Source: Nostoc commune NIES-4072 (GTDB lineage: Bacteria; Cyanobacteriota; Cyanobacteriia; Cyanobacteriales; Nostocaceae). From it: a DNA stretch of 22,526 bases. Positions within the stretch are counted from its first letter, which is position 1. Each line of letters starts with the position of its first letter. Position numbers and translations under genes: made by a program. This document shows, piece by piece, positions 1-8,582 of the stretch. The stretch is from positions 1 through 22,526 of the forward strand of contig NZ_BDUD01000003.1 in NCBI RefSeq assembly GCF_003113895.1, read 5' to 3'. The notes beneath the pieces were generated by a model. The model had not been told where the DNA came from, made no database searches, and was given only the letters and a program-made list of their open reading frames with translations.

Positions 1-741
1 ATTGTTGGTAATTTAAGCCGTCCCCGCAAAGACCCGTTGATTATTTCTTTGGATGAATTACCATCAATTAAGCTAGACCGCTTACCGCAGTGGATTAATG
101 AATATCGTTCTAATGGTGCCTGCTTTATTCTGGGTATCCAAAGTTTAGAGCAACTTTACGATATTTATGGGGATAAAATGGGGAGTGCGATCGCTTCTGC
201 TTGCAGTACCCATGTCTTGTTTAATCCTGGTAATTACAAAACGGCTGAGGATTACTCTAAACGCTACGGTGAGAAGGAAGTGCTGATTAAAAATCGTACC
301 ACAGGGCGATCGCTTGGCGGACAAATGAGCCGTTCAATTAGCTGGAGTGAGAATTTGCAAAAAATGCCTGTAATCAGTGCTGACGAAATTTTGAAATTTC
401 CTCAAGGCAAGTGCGTAATTACCAGTCCTGGTTACAGTTCCGAGGGACAAGCTTCTATTCCTTATCCTTTAATTATTCCCGTGTCTAAAGCCGATGAAAA
501 ACGGGCGCATGATAGTGAGGCTCTTTGGGACACACAAGTTAAACCTGCTTTAGAAAGTCAGGTGATAATTCCTGATATTAAAACTTTAACACAAGCATTA
601 CATGAACGGATTGAGTCAGCCGCGCGGATGTTGCCATTACCAGAAGAAGATGTAGCACCTGCACATGAGTCTAGTAGTAGCGAACCTGATGTTTTGGACA
701 ATTTTACTAGGCGAGTTTATCAAACACCAGGATTGCATTAA
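1..741 (+). CDS. Conjugative coupling protein (TraD/TraG/VirD4-like ATPase), C-terminal part
   Basis: The frame is open from base 1, so the gene starts to the left of the window; about 246 residues are visible. The hydrophobic stretch ending in SLDELP (bases 37-66) fits the Walker B motif of the TraD/VirD4 family. It is followed by the characteristic block in which a lookup sentence (FILGIQSLEQL) precedes the Gly/Asn-rich segment and YSKRYGEKEV. Members are inner-membrane-associated hexameric ATPases that bring relaxase-bound DNA to a type IV secretion channel; the Walker A half lies outside the window. The last 40 residues are acidic and Ser/Glu-rich, as is common in coupling-protein tails. 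The Walker B neighbourhood and the TraM-recognition-like order support the call, but no relaxase or channel gene is visible here. It is the only sign of conjugation in the window. Confidence 0.72.
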   Translation: MVGNLSRPRKDPLIISLDELPSIKLDRLPQWINEYRSNGACFILGIQSLEQLYDIYGDKMGSAIASACSTHVLFNPGNYKTAEDYSKRYGEKEVLIKNRTTGRSLGGQMSRSISWSENLQKMPVISADEILKFPQGKCVITSPGYSSEGQASIPYPLIIPVSKADEKRAHDSEALWDTQVKPALESQVIIPDIKTLTQALHERIESAARMLPLPEEDVAPAHESSSSEPDVLDNFTRRVYQTPGLH

Positions 742-766
742 ATTTTGACACAATATTGTTAGCAAA

Positions 767-780
767 GCTCCTTGCGGAGC
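767..780. repeat. Short hairpin after coupling-protein gene
   Basis: GCTCC-TTGC-GGAGC forms a 5-bp stem with a 4-base loop, 26 bases after the coupling-protein stop. No T-run follows, so it is more likely one of the dispersed GC-rich palindromes of this genome than an intrinsic terminator. Confidence 0.35.
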
Positions 781-852
781 GAGGCAGGGGAAGTGCTTTA
801 TTTCATGCTTAACGAGCGCCTGCTACGTAACCGGCTTGATATAACTCCTGAA

Positions 853-1509
853 TTATTTTAGTCCAATATGATTTTGCCAAACTTCTGTTATAAATCTTTT
901 AAATTCTTCCATAATTAGCGGTAAATCACTATCAATTTCTTGGGTTTGTTGCTCATTTGTCATTGGACGAAACAGACGACGGCCTCGACTATCAAAACCA
1001 ATTTTATCTGCAACTGCCATAAAGATTGAGTAATCTTCTGGTATTGGTAAATCCCCACCTTTGCGCTGAAGAATCAAAAAGCTGGTGATAATTCCCAATC
1101 CACATTCTACCTTAAAGTTCTCTGTAGGTAACTGAATGGAAGCAATTAGCAAAGCCATGTCTTCTAATAGCCATCGGCGAAAGTGTGCTTGGTTAGATGA
1201 AGAAAGAATTCCATTAGACACCAAAATACAGACTATTTCACCAGGTTGCAATTGATTTAAACACTGTTCTACAAATAAGCACTCTTGTTCTGCTTGGGTT
1301 TTCAACTTGGATGTAATCACGTAGCTTCCATCTGCGTGTTTTATCCATTTATAAGCCATCTCAAATCTGGCTAGTTCGGAATCGGAAGTGAGATTAATTT
1401 TGCAATAGGGAGGATTGGCAAGTGCTACAGTAGGCAAGGAAATTGGCAGAGGAGGATTACTGACACAATTTTGAAATAGTTGTTGCCATTCAGTAATTTT
1501 AATTTGCAT
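853..1509 (-). CDS. N6-adenine DNA methylase, short form lacking SAM motif I
   Basis: 218 residues. The catalytic motif IV appears as ANPPY (residues 31-35). The next segment, with ECLFVEQCLNQLQPG, then ILVSNGIL, then RRWLLED and ASIQLP, follows the order seen in the N6_Mtase (HsdM/Eco57I-like) catalytic half. The usual N-terminal SAM-binding motif (FxGxG or DPACGSG) is absent, so the protein is either a truncated gene or needs another subunit. A longer reading start exists at 1584, but the ATG at 1509 is preferred because it overlaps the stop of the small gene 1499-1642, which implies translational coupling, and because the extra 25 residues look random. The C-terminal half contains FRPMTNEQ and a helical end. 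Activity is uncertain. Confidence 0.6.
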   Translation of the reverse strand: MQIKITEWQQLFQNCVSNPPLPISLPTVALANPPYCKINLTSDSELARFEMAYKWIKHADGSYVITSKLKTQAEQECLFVEQCLNQLQPGEIVCILVSNGILSSSNQAHFRRWLLEDMALLIASIQLPTENFKVECGLGIITSFLILQRKGGDLPIPEDYSIFMAVADKIGFDSRGRRLFRPMTNEQQTQEIDSDLPLIMEEFKRFITEVWQNHIGLK

Positions 1510-1642
1510 CAAAATAAACTTCCTTGCAACATATTTTCTGCTTTGTCCATCGCCATTGCTCCCACCTACCTTGATATTCATCATCTAATTTCAGTAGTTT
1601 TGATAGTAGCCATCCATATTCAAAATTTGATTTGAGTACCAT
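1499..1642 (-). CDS. Small protein (47 aa), unknown, coupled to methylase
   Basis: The ORF runs from ATG at 1642 to TAA at 1499-1501, and its last codons overlap the methylase start by 11 bases. The product is rich in aromatic and charged residues (EYQGRWEQWRW, then KQKICCKEVYF), not the composition of a random frame. It sits 48 bp after the stop of the upstream unknown gene, so three genes may form one transcript. I do not recognise the family. It could be a small structural partner of the methylase or a remnant of a longer protein. No clear ribosome binding site is seen. Confidence 0.4.
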   Translation of the reverse strand: MVLKSNFEYGWLLSKLLKLDDEYQGRWEQWRWTKQKICCKEVYFDAN

Positions 1643-1690
1643 TGGAGTTATCTGTAATAAGCATTTGCCAATGGCAGAGGCATTAGCCTC

Positions 1691-2347
1691 TTAAATCTTG
1701 ACTTCTGTAATAGCTTCTAAATTGACCATTGACGATAACTCAGGAATGACTATGTTTGATTGTGATTTTTCATCTTGAGGTTTAGTCAGTAGTTTAATTA
1801 ACCATTTTTCAGTCTGCATCTGCTCCTTTTTATTCCAGCGTACATTTAATCTTTGGGCTGGTTTCACAGGATGTAATGCTAAAATTACGATTTGTATTTG
1901 GTTAGGAATAACTGAGTATTGTCTAGCCGTAGTCCACAACTTTACCCGGTCTTGCCAGCTTAAGTAGGGATAGCGTATAGCCCATTCATAAAGCCTGGGA
2001 ATACCTTGTTTAAATGCTATATTTGTTAATACTTGAATAAAGTATTTGTCGTTATTAATTGCAACAGGTGCAATAACTGGATTATCGACTAATAACTTTT
2101 TCCGAGATTGAAAAATTTCCGGTGCAAGTTCCTGTATTTGATCAACCCACTGAGCAATTTGAGGATAGGCATTTAATAAAGGTTCTATAGTCAGTCCTAA
2201 AAATAGTTGTTTCATCACCAAAGAGAAGTTATCTGCAACTATAGAGTCAAAGGCAGAGCGATTTGGATGATATTTTTGACTGGGTAATAGGAGTTGTTGC
2301 TGTGTTTTAGTAATTTGTTGAATATCGGCAAGATTAATTACTGGCAT
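1691..2347 (-). CDS. Hypothetical protein (218 aa)
   Basis: The product starts MPVINLADIQQ and is helical, with many Gln and Leu and a Trp-containing middle (EWAIRYPYLSWQDRVKLW). The ATG at 2347 is chosen over the open frame reaching 2434, because the extra 29 residues have no methionine codon at the edge and overlap another open frame on the opposite strand. I do not recognise a family or any catalytic motif, and there is no signal peptide or membrane segment. It is followed 48 bp later by the small 47-aa gene and the methylase on the same strand, so these may be co-transcribed. Its position next to a coupling protein suggests a plasmid or conjugation backbone gene; that is inference only. 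Confidence 0.55.
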   Translation of the reverse strand: MPVINLADIQQITKTQQQLLLPSQKYHPNRSAFDSIVADNFSLVMKQLFLGLTIEPLLNAYPQIAQWVDQIQELAPEIFQSRKKLLVDNPVIAPVAINNDKYFIQVLTNIAFKQGIPRLYEWAIRYPYLSWQDRVKLWTTARQYSVIPNQIQIVILALHPVKPAQRLNVRWNKKEQMQTEKWLIKLLTKPQDEKSQSNIVIPELSSMVNLEAITEVKI

Positions 2348-2363
2348 GGTGGAGAGAATATAA

Positions 2364-2561
2364 CATCTCTCCCATGCAGCGGTAAGCTGCAAATTAATTA
2401 TACGTACAGCCAAGATACAAGAATTAGCTGTCAATCAAGGACATACACCTATTCGTCAGGCAGTCATTGATTACAGCATATTATATTTAGAGATCGATCA
2501 GATTGTTCGGCAGTTGACTGCGATGTACTCAGCGATAGTACGGCTAATATCAGGTAAATAA
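2364..2561 (+). pseudogene. Open frame without a start, possible gene fragment
   Basis: A 66-codon frame is open between stops at 2361-2363 and 2559-2561. It reads through a helical stretch with QELAVNQGHTPIRQ and then LEIDQIVRQLTAMYSAIVR. There is no usable ATG before the last third. The amphipathic, non-random look suggests the end of an older gene, but I cannot name it. It runs antisense to the region just upstream of the 218-aa gene. Confidence 0.25.
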
Positions 2562-2641
2562 AGCACATCTAATAAGAACTGTAAAATTACTGCACTAAAT
2601 CTGAAGCAGTATTGTATTGTCACTATGGAATGTCAATACAA

Positions 2642-2980
2642 TCAATCCTCTACTTCCGGCTCACCAATTGTCTTCTGTGCGCCATGACGAATATGGAGAA
2701 TTCTCACCGTGGGAACAGGCTGATCTTCAAGAACCGTAAATAGAATACGATAGGTTTGCTTTCCTTGCCCGTAAAGAAGCTGACGAATTTCTTGACTAAA
2801 GAAGGCATCCTCTCGAGCGATTGGACAGCGCCGAGGCATTTCTTGCAGAGAGGCGATTGCTTTAATTAGCCCTTGATACCAGAGTTGGGCACGCTCGGCT
2901 GTAGTAAACTCAGTAAAACTTAAGAATGCGGCATCCGCTTCGGCTTTCGCAATGCTGGAGAAATCAATGCGGTACGTCAT
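2642..2980 (-). CDS. RelE/ParE-type toxin of a type II toxin-antitoxin system
   Basis: 112 residues, the usual length for this fold. The N-terminus (MTYRIDFSSIAKAEADAAF) and the central PRRCPIARED, then IRQLLYGQGKQTYRILFTV and VRILHIRHGAQ, match the beta-alpha-alpha-beta order of the RelE/ParE superfamily, whose members either cleave mRNA at the ribosome or poison gyrase. The start codon overlaps the antitoxin stop by 4 bases (ATGA), which implies translational coupling. This antitoxin-first order is typical. The target cannot be decided from sequence. Both genes appear intact, so the pair may be stabilising the replicon. Confidence 0.88.
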   Translation of the reverse strand: MTYRIDFSSIAKAEADAAFLSFTEFTTAERAQLWYQGLIKAIASLQEMPRRCPIAREDAFFSQEIRQLLYGQGKQTYRILFTVLEDQPVPTVRILHIRHGAQKTIGEPEVED

Positions 2981-3231
2981 GCTTCAAGAGACAAACCATA
3001 TTTCTGATTTTGTTCAGCAATGAAGTCCTCTAAACTCGAAAATTGTCCTTGCTCAAAATCATCAAGCCCACGTTGGATTCCTTTTAAAGCCTCAAAAAAA
3101 TCTTGATCGTCCAAACTCAGTCCTAAAGTCAGCACCGCTAGCGCCATTTGCGAAATATCTTGTCCAGTACTTTCAGCACGCTGTCGCAGCAGTGCCTCAA
3201 CTTTCGGTGGCAGATCAAGTGTAATGGACAT
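2977..3231 (-). CDS. Antitoxin partner of RelE/ParE-type toxin
   Basis: 84 residues, starting MSITLDLPPKVEALLRQRAE. The N-terminal part is a ribbon-helix-helix-like segment and the acidic tail (GLDDFEQGQFSSLEDFIAEQ) is the part that normally wraps the toxin. The ATG at 3231 is preferred over the open frame reaching 3303, because it gives the usual antitoxin length and has GGAA about 10 bases upstream. It overlaps the toxin start by 4 bases. Antitoxins of this type usually repress their own promoter, with the toxin as co-repressor. Confidence 0.85.
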   Translation of the reverse strand: MSITLDLPPKVEALLRQRAESTGQDISQMALAVLTLGLSLDDQDFFEALKGIQRGLDDFEQGQFSSLEDFIAEQNQKYGLSLEA

Positions 3232-3261
3232 TGTGAGTTTTCCGAGCGTGATACTGGTTTT

Positions 3262-3267
3262 ATTATA
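3262..3267 (-). promoter_or_regulatory. Candidate -10 box for toxin-antitoxin operon
   Basis: On the minus strand this reads TATAAT, about 30 bases before the antitoxin ATG. The matching -35 position (about 17 bases upstream) is weak. The call rests on a perfect -10 hexamer at the expected distance. Confidence 0.4.
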
Positions 3268-3303
3268 GCGATGCCTGCTCTGGGCGTAGCTGCGACACCT
3301 CAT

Positions 3304-3601
3304 AGATTGGGTAAAGCGGATTGCTCAAGTGTGGGAGTGCTTCAGCTACGCCCGTTGTAGACATCGCGCTAATTCTAGATACCTGTAAAATTAAGCTGCA
3401 AGCGATGGCAACTCTTAGAGACGCTACGCGTAGCAAGCTTTTGAGTAAGGGTACGCCAAAGCCAACCCTTGGAGACGCTCCGCGTAGCTTGCAACTCCTG
3501 CGGAGTTTCGCAAATCAGTAGACCGAAAACTTTTGCGATCGCTAAAAAATAGTAGTGTACGATACCGTTTTTGGGGGAATATAAAAAATCTGATTGCCTT
3601 G
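3304..3601. other. Non-coding segment with short Nostoc-type palindromes
   Basis: I see no gene here; the short open frames have no recognisable content. Two related copies of a palindromic motif occur: GCTACGCGTAGC at 3423-3434 and a variant GCTCCGCGTAGC at 3477-3488, each preceded by GGAGAC or AGAGAC. These dispersed palindromes are common between genes of heterocystous cyanobacteria. Confidence 0.55.
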
Positions 3602-3776
3602 CCCGGATTTCTCACAAAGGTTTAAACGAGTAGCCCAAAACGCTTATGCCACTTAGACTTGAGATAAAATACGCCGTTCACATATTGTTGTGATTCGTGC
3701 AGTGTCTAAAACGCTCAAAATCTAAGCCTGATAAAGGTTTGGTAATAGCGATCGCACCGCTTGTGAGAAATGCGGG
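3602..3776. mobile_element. 175-bp MITE with IS1380-type termini and 4-bp target duplication
   Basis: The left end is CCCGGATTTCTCACAA and the right end, read inward, is CCCGCATTTCTCACAA, so the inverted ends match at 15 of 16 positions. The element is flanked on both sides by CTTG (3598-3601 and 3777-3780), a clean 4-bp target duplication. The same terminal sequence occurs at both ends of the IS1380-family element at 9306-11327. There is no coding capacity. This fits a non-autonomous derivative moved by an IS1380-type transposase. A HIP1 site lies near the right end. Confidence 0.78.
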
Positions 3777-4017
3777 CTTGGCTCTATGATAAGGCAAAGC
3801 TAGCTAACTAAGCTCTTCCCCACACCTTTTTTCGTTCACCCCACCAGAACAATGTTCTGCTGCGATCGCTACCCTTAGCTTTTGAGATGATTTATTAGTT
3901 TTACTTATTTTAAGTTTCTCAACAAGTTTTTTCAAAAATGTATCTAAGAATACGGTTTTTTGGAGAATAATCGCATTTACAGGTATCGATCACTGAGCGA
4001 TCGCAGAACTTTTCGGT

Positions 4018-4127
4018 CTACTGAATGTGTTCTAAATAGTCAGCCCTAGTTAAACCCAAACATTCAGAGGCTATCCCTAAGCTTTTCCAGGTGTCATCAG
4101 TCAGTCGCAAAGAACGTACTTCACGAT
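4018..4127 (-). pseudogene. 3' end of an unknown gene, cut by MITE copy 1
   Basis: On the minus strand the frame reads REVRSLRLTDDTW, then LGIASECLGLTRADYLEHIQ and a stop. This pattern (a basic strand, then LTDxxWxxLG and LTRADxLE) resembles small cyanobacterial DNA-binding-like proteins, but I cannot name the family with certainty. The coding sequence begins exactly at the edge of MITE copy 1. No 5' part exists on the other side of that copy, where only nifH and its downstream spacer are found. The rest of the gene has therefore been lost or moved. Confidence 0.5.
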
Positions 4128-4276
4128 GGGAGCAACGCGAAAAAGTGAGATCGGGGTTTAGTTCTCAATTACACCCCTATATTCTCAACAAAATCTGGTT
4201 TTTTAGTTGCGATCGCATCCTGAAACAAGCTATATACGTCCCAGATTTTAGCACCTCACAAAATCGCGTTGCTCCC
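4128..4276 (+). mobile_element. 149-bp MITE, copy 1
   Basis: It begins GGGAGCAACGCGA and ends with the exact inverse TCGCGTTGCTCCC. After a 4-base mismatch (AAAA against TTTT) the match continues for five bases (GTGAG), giving 18 of 22 matching terminal positions. Inside are an inverted pair AAAATCTGG/CCAGATTTT and one HIP1 site. It is identical in sequence to the three other copies (7004, 9623, 15708). One 49-codon frame is open throughout but has no start of its own. The flanks CTTCACGAT and CCTAATACT do not match, so there is no target duplication. The right edge lies 45 bases beyond the nifH stop. Confidence 0.92.
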
Positions 4277-4321
4277 CCTAATACTTACTTTGTATTTAGC
4301 ACCTGAGTTTAAACGAGAACC

Positions 4322-5293
<972 letters not shown>

Positions 5294-5361
5294 TTATCCT
5301 GCAATTGTTTGTTTGGTGAGTCAATCGGTTTATGAGGCATTGGTACTGTGTGCCTACCGAA

Positions 5362-5395
5362 GGCGTTGGCACTTTGTGCCTACCGGAGGTACTCG
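5362..5395 (+). repeat. 34-bp repeat upstream of nifH, unit 1
   Basis: The unit starts GGCGTTGGCACTTTGTGCC and goes on to ACCGGAGGTACTCG. It contains the perfect hairpin GGCAC-TTT-GTGCC. It matches unit 2 (5440-5473) at all but two positions. Just after it lies a second palindrome, CTGTAAAATTACAG. Confidence 0.7.
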
Positions 5396-5439
5396 CGCTG
5401 TAAAATTACAGCAGTGACCTTATGTAGAACGTCATTGGA

Positions 5440-5473
5440 GGCGTTGGCACTTTGTGCCCACCGGAGGTGCTCG
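5440..5473 (+). repeat. 34-bp repeat upstream of nifH, unit 2, inside a 9-bp inverted repeat
   Basis: Same unit as 5362-5395, with C for T and G for A at two positions. It is enclosed by TGTAGAACG (5423-5431) and its exact inverse CGTTCTACA (5472-5480), so the transcript of this stretch could fold into a long hairpin with the GGCAC/GTGCC stem inside. Confidence 0.7.
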
Positions 5474-5831
5474 TTCTACAGCAAAAAGAGTCCGAAGAAA
5501 GAACATATTCAAGTTGTGGTCAGTTTTCGTTGGTCATTAGTCATTGTTTTTTCTGACTAATGGCTAGAGCAATAAGACATCACTCAAGGAATATTGCAAG
5601 TATTACCATCCGCTTACTTAAATGATTTCTCTAGCGGTAGTAATACCAATTGGAAAAAAGAAAGCTACAGATTCCAAGCCGGAAACTCAAATTGAAATCC
5701 GAATTACGAATTGAGCATTATCAGTTGTTGTAATCAGAAAGAAGGTTGCTCATACCTAAAGAGTGGTTGCAGCAGGATTTAAATTTACGCCAAGTTTCCC
5801 TAAATCACACAACCAACCATTGCAATCCACT

Positions 5832-6965
5832 CTAAACAGTCGCTACAACTTCCCCAATTTTGCTGATATCATAACCGCCAAGAATTTCAAATTGGGAGTG
5901 AACCATTCGATGTCCCAAAGTACTGAGCAACTGCTGTACTGGTGCTTCTTCTAAATATTCCTTGAGAATCACCAAATCATATCGTGACTGATGTAAAGGG
6001 ATAAATCCCAGCCCAAAGGCGGTAGCGACAGATGCCGTACTTATACCTGCATCGGCAACTCCCCTGACTACGGCTTGGGCAACATCTTGGTGAGTTTTGA
6101 GTATATTGTCAAAGCCCTGAACAGCATCGAACGGTATCTGCTCCTTTTGGAGTGTTTGTTCCAAAAGCATCCGACTACCAGAACCGATTTCACGGTTAAC
6201 AATAGTCGCTCCCCCAGCCACTAAGTCACTAACTGTTCTAATTCCCATTGGGTTCCCTGACTTTAACAAAAGTCCCTCCTCCCAAACACCAAGGGTAATC
6301 AGAACTGCTTCCCTCCCAGCCAGAACATCTCGAACAAAGGGAGTATTATACTCACCAGTCTCAGGATCGTACAGATGCATCCCAGCAATGTGCGCCTCAC
6401 CTCTGCATAGACTGTGCAATGCAGCCATGCTATTGGCGAAGTTATATTGAACTCGCAGTTGAGGATGCCAGCGTTCGGTGGCTCTTGCCCATAGTGAAAT
6501 CACAGGGGCACAACCAGCAATTACAACGGTGTTATGGAGTGTGTCGAGATTATCGTCTAAAAGACGGACTCGAACTTTATTTGTACCTGCAACACTTGTA
6601 CTTTCACCATCAGCCGGAATCATATCTTGGCGAAAAGCATCCTTACCAATTAAAGGATAAGCTATCCATTGTCCTCCTACACGAGCCATGCTAACTCGTA
6701 GTTGCTGACCATTAGGAACAGGTTTAGCAAGAACTGCTTCGATTTCAGGTAAATCCCGCTCTAACCAGAATAGATCCTCAACTTGACAGCCAAGCGCTTT
6801 GGCCAAGCGAAGTGTTATGGCTACTGAGGGAGCATATAGTCCCGACTCTACACCACTAATAGTCTGACGAGTCACACTAGCGATGTTAGCCAAATCTTGT
6901 TGGCTCATGCCTAAGCGAGTTCTAATCGACTTCAAGTTATTACGGAGGTCACTATCCTGCTTCAT
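5832..6965 (-). CDS. XRE-type regulator with C-terminal periplasmic-binding-protein-like domain
   Basis: 377 residues. An XRE-type helix-turn-helix occupies about residues 9-65 (IRTRLGMSQQDLANIASVTRQ, then ISGVESGLYAPS). Residues from about 125 to 350 form a ligand-binding region related to periplasmic binding proteins of the molybdate/tungstate type: VVIAGCAPVISLWA, ANSMAALHSLCRGEAHIAGMHL, VNREIGSGSRMLLE and GVADAGISTASVA. Proteins of this architecture sense a small ligand, often an oxyanion, and control transport or metal-dependent enzymes. In Anabaena variabilis the repressors VnfR1 and VnfR2 control V-nitrogenase genes in response to molybdenum; a similar role for nifH just downstream is an inference. 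The gene is intact, but its upstream DNA is only 38 bp before MITE copy 2, so its native promoter may have been replaced. Confidence 0.85.
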   Translation of the reverse strand: MKQDSDLRNNLKSIRTRLGMSQQDLANIASVTRQTISGVESGLYAPSVAITLRLAKALGCQVEDLFWLERDLPEIEAVLAKPVPNGQQLRVSMARVGGQWIAYPLIGKDAFRQDMIPADGESTSVAGTNKVRVRLLDDNLDTLHNTVVIAGCAPVISLWARATERWHPQLRVQYNFANSMAALHSLCRGEAHIAGMHLYDPETGEYNTPFVRDVLAGREAVLITLGVWEEGLLLKSGNPMGIRTVSDLVAGGATIVNREIGSGSRMLLEQTLQKEQIPFDAVQGFDNILKTHQDVAQAVVRGVADAGISTASVATAFGLGFIPLHQSRYDLVILKEYLEEAPVQQLLSTLGHRMVHSQFEILGGYDISKIGEVVATV

Positions 6966-7003
6966 TGGCTTTGTCTCTTAGTTTCAAAAAGCCGTAGCGG
7001 ATT

Positions 7004-7152
7004 GGGAGCAACGCGAAAAAGTGAGATCGGGGTTTAGTTCTCAATTACACCCCTATATTCTCAACAAAATCTGGTTTTTTAGTTGCGATCGCATCCTGAA
7101 ACAAGCTATATACGTCCCAGATTTTAGCACCTCACAAAATCGCGTTGCTCCC
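7004..7152 (+). mobile_element. 149-bp MITE, copy 2
   Basis: Identical in sequence and orientation to copy 1. Flanks TAGCGGATT (left) and CTCGTAATT (right) do not form a 9-bp duplication. The left side is 38 bp before the regulator start. The right side interrupts parB, whose reading frame runs six codons into the element before a stop. Confidence 0.92.
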
Positions 7153-7395
7153 CTCGTAATTACCGTTTGCTAATGGGCGAACCAGTAAAGGTTCTAAAAT
7201 TCCGTGTTCTTCAATTGATTTAATTAACTGGGCTTGTTTTTCTTGATCAAAATAACGGCGAGGTTGCTTGGCAGGAAGTTGAATTTGTTGAATAGATAAT
7301 GTTTGAGAAGATTCAACACTTTTAGGATCGGTAATAAATTTTTGGGCAATGGAAGCAGAAAGCCCTTGAGTAAGTGATTGTCTTGATTTAGTCAT
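7132..7395 (-). pseudogene. parB: ParB N-terminal fragment, truncated by MITE copy 2
   Basis: Only the first 81 or so residues are native. They contain the ParB N-terminal domain start: the linker SIQQIQLPAKQPRRYFDQEK, then IKSIEEHGILEPLLVRPLANGNYE. The frame then enters the MITE and ends GSNAIL. Full-length ParB is about 280-300 residues with a nuclease-like domain, a helix-turn-helix and a dimer domain, so DNA binding is lost. The ATG overlaps the parA end by 8 bases, the usual parAB arrangement. No matching C-terminal part is found in the window. Confidence 0.85.
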
Positions 7396-8008
7396 TCAAA
7401 ACCTCTAAAAATTCCTTAAATAATTGCTCAAGCTCACGCCTAGCAATTCCGGCAGTTGATCCAGATAAATCAAAGATAGTAGCATTTTGTCCGTAGCAGT
7501 CAGCAATAATCTGTCGTTGATGAAGTACATTCTCTAAAACAGTGACATTAGGCATGAGTTGAAGTACTTCAACTGCTTCATCTTTTAACTTTGTTCCTTT
7601 TACGGCACGATTAACAAACATTACGGCTTTAGGTTCTCCCCGTCGAATTCGCTGTGCTTGTTGAATTAAATGTACAGTGTCAGAAGCGCTTTCAAGGTCT
7701 ATGCCCGCAGGTTGACACGGAATAATCGCTAAATCAGCAGTTAAAACTAATGCCCTGGTAGTTTCAGATAGAGCTGCCGGGCCATCAGCAACGACCCATG
7801 TATAAGACTCAACTAGCTTAGGTAACTCATCCAATAGTGCATCAGGTGCTTGAAGGACTTGGCAAGGAATGACCTGTTCTAATCGTGCGAGCCATTTAGA
7901 AGATGAGCATTGGGCATCAGCATCTACAACCAGTACAGATTCACCTCGTTTTTGTAACCATCGTGCAAGATGCACAGAAATTGTTGACTTACCTGCTCTT
8001 TTAGAGAG
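7388..8008 (-). pseudogene. parA: ParA-type partition ATPase, 5'-truncated
   Basis: The frame is open from 8008 and contains, in order, a damaged Walker A (AGKST; the preceding KGGx is replaced by SKR), LVVDADAQCSSSKW (the ParA signature) and VVADGPAALSETTRALVLTADLAIIPCQPAGIDL (Walker B and the following strand). A stop codon lies directly upstream, so the first residues of the native protein are gone. The only starts available (GTG at 7975) fall after the P-loop, giving a protein unable to bind ATP normally. Bases upstream of about 7997 look like foreign DNA. Together with the truncated parB this partition module is almost certainly dead. Confidence 0.85.
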
Positions 8009-8433
8009 CTAAACATTTTACAGTGATGCCTCGGCTAAATTCAAAAGTATGAGTGAGTTGCTCTTGATTGAAGTTATAACCATCTGTTACGAAAATACTA
8101 GTATCACGGAACTCGTAAAATACTTAAAGAGTATAGCTTTGAATTTATTCAAATACTTATCTATCCACATACCAATACTTTGGTTCGTTTTTGGAACGGA
8201 CAACTTGTCCACTTCTGGCACAACAGAAGCGTTAGATGCAGTTTCCAAAAAGCATTTTTCCCTAACTATAATTACGCTTTAGAATTTTTAGCATTACACA
8301 TAGTTGTATAACTGCACAATACCAACAGAAGCGATCGCTGTTTCTAAAATTGCCTCACCGTTATCTAATTGGCAAGCTTTTCCTTCTACTCAAAATCCCC
8401 ATATTGAGGAGGACTAGCTCCAAGCCGCTTAAT
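8009..8433. other. Unassigned DNA upstream of parA, with a weak 77-codon frame
   Basis: The sequence changes character at about 7997, in the middle of the parA P-loop. A plus-strand frame of 77 codons (8049-8282) has hydrophobic content and no ribosome binding site. I do not recognise it and give it low weight. A HIP1 site is at 8332. The breakpoint suggests the edge of a mobile element or a deletion joint, but I could not define inverted ends. Confidence 0.3.
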
Positions 8434-8511
8434 CGCAAATTTCTCACAAACAATAAAAAATCAATTCACATCGCTTGATGTAAAACATTTTTTGATACAT
8501 CATCAATTGAA
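8434..8511 (+). mobile_element. Remnant of an IS1380-type left end
   Basis: About 78 bases align with the left end of the IS at 9306-9385 with roughly 85% identity by eye, including the shared TTTCTCACAA, TAAAAAATCAATT and TTGATACATCATCAAT segments. The outer CCCGG is degraded to CGCAA. No transposase sequence follows, so this is a solo end or footprint of an older, related insertion. Confidence 0.65.
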
Positions 8512-8544
8512 GTTCCTTGCTACCGCTAACGCTACGCTATCCGC

Positions 8545-8582
8545 CAGTCGCACAAAATACCTTTTCTGTATTCTGGCGACTG
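8545..8582. repeat. Hairpin upstream of DUF1186-like gene
   Basis: CAGTCGC (8545-8551) and its inverse GCGACTG (8576-8582) enclose a second short pair (AATAC/GTATT), so the stretch can form a stem of about 13 pairs with two bulges. It lies about 100 bases before the gene start. It could act in the leader or be a decayed MITE; I cannot tell which. Confidence 0.4.

Noticed and set aside
3321..3615. Short frames around the GCTACGCGTAGC palindromes
   Set aside because: They read through repeats, have no ribosome site and no protein-like pattern.
4091..4306. A 71-codon frame through MITE copy 1, and similar frames through the other copies
   Set aside because: The shared part is a stop-free frame of the 149-bp element with no start or ribosome site; the rest is random flank.
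6419..6694. Plus-strand frames inside the regulator gene
   Set aside because: Antisense shadows of a well-supported regulator.
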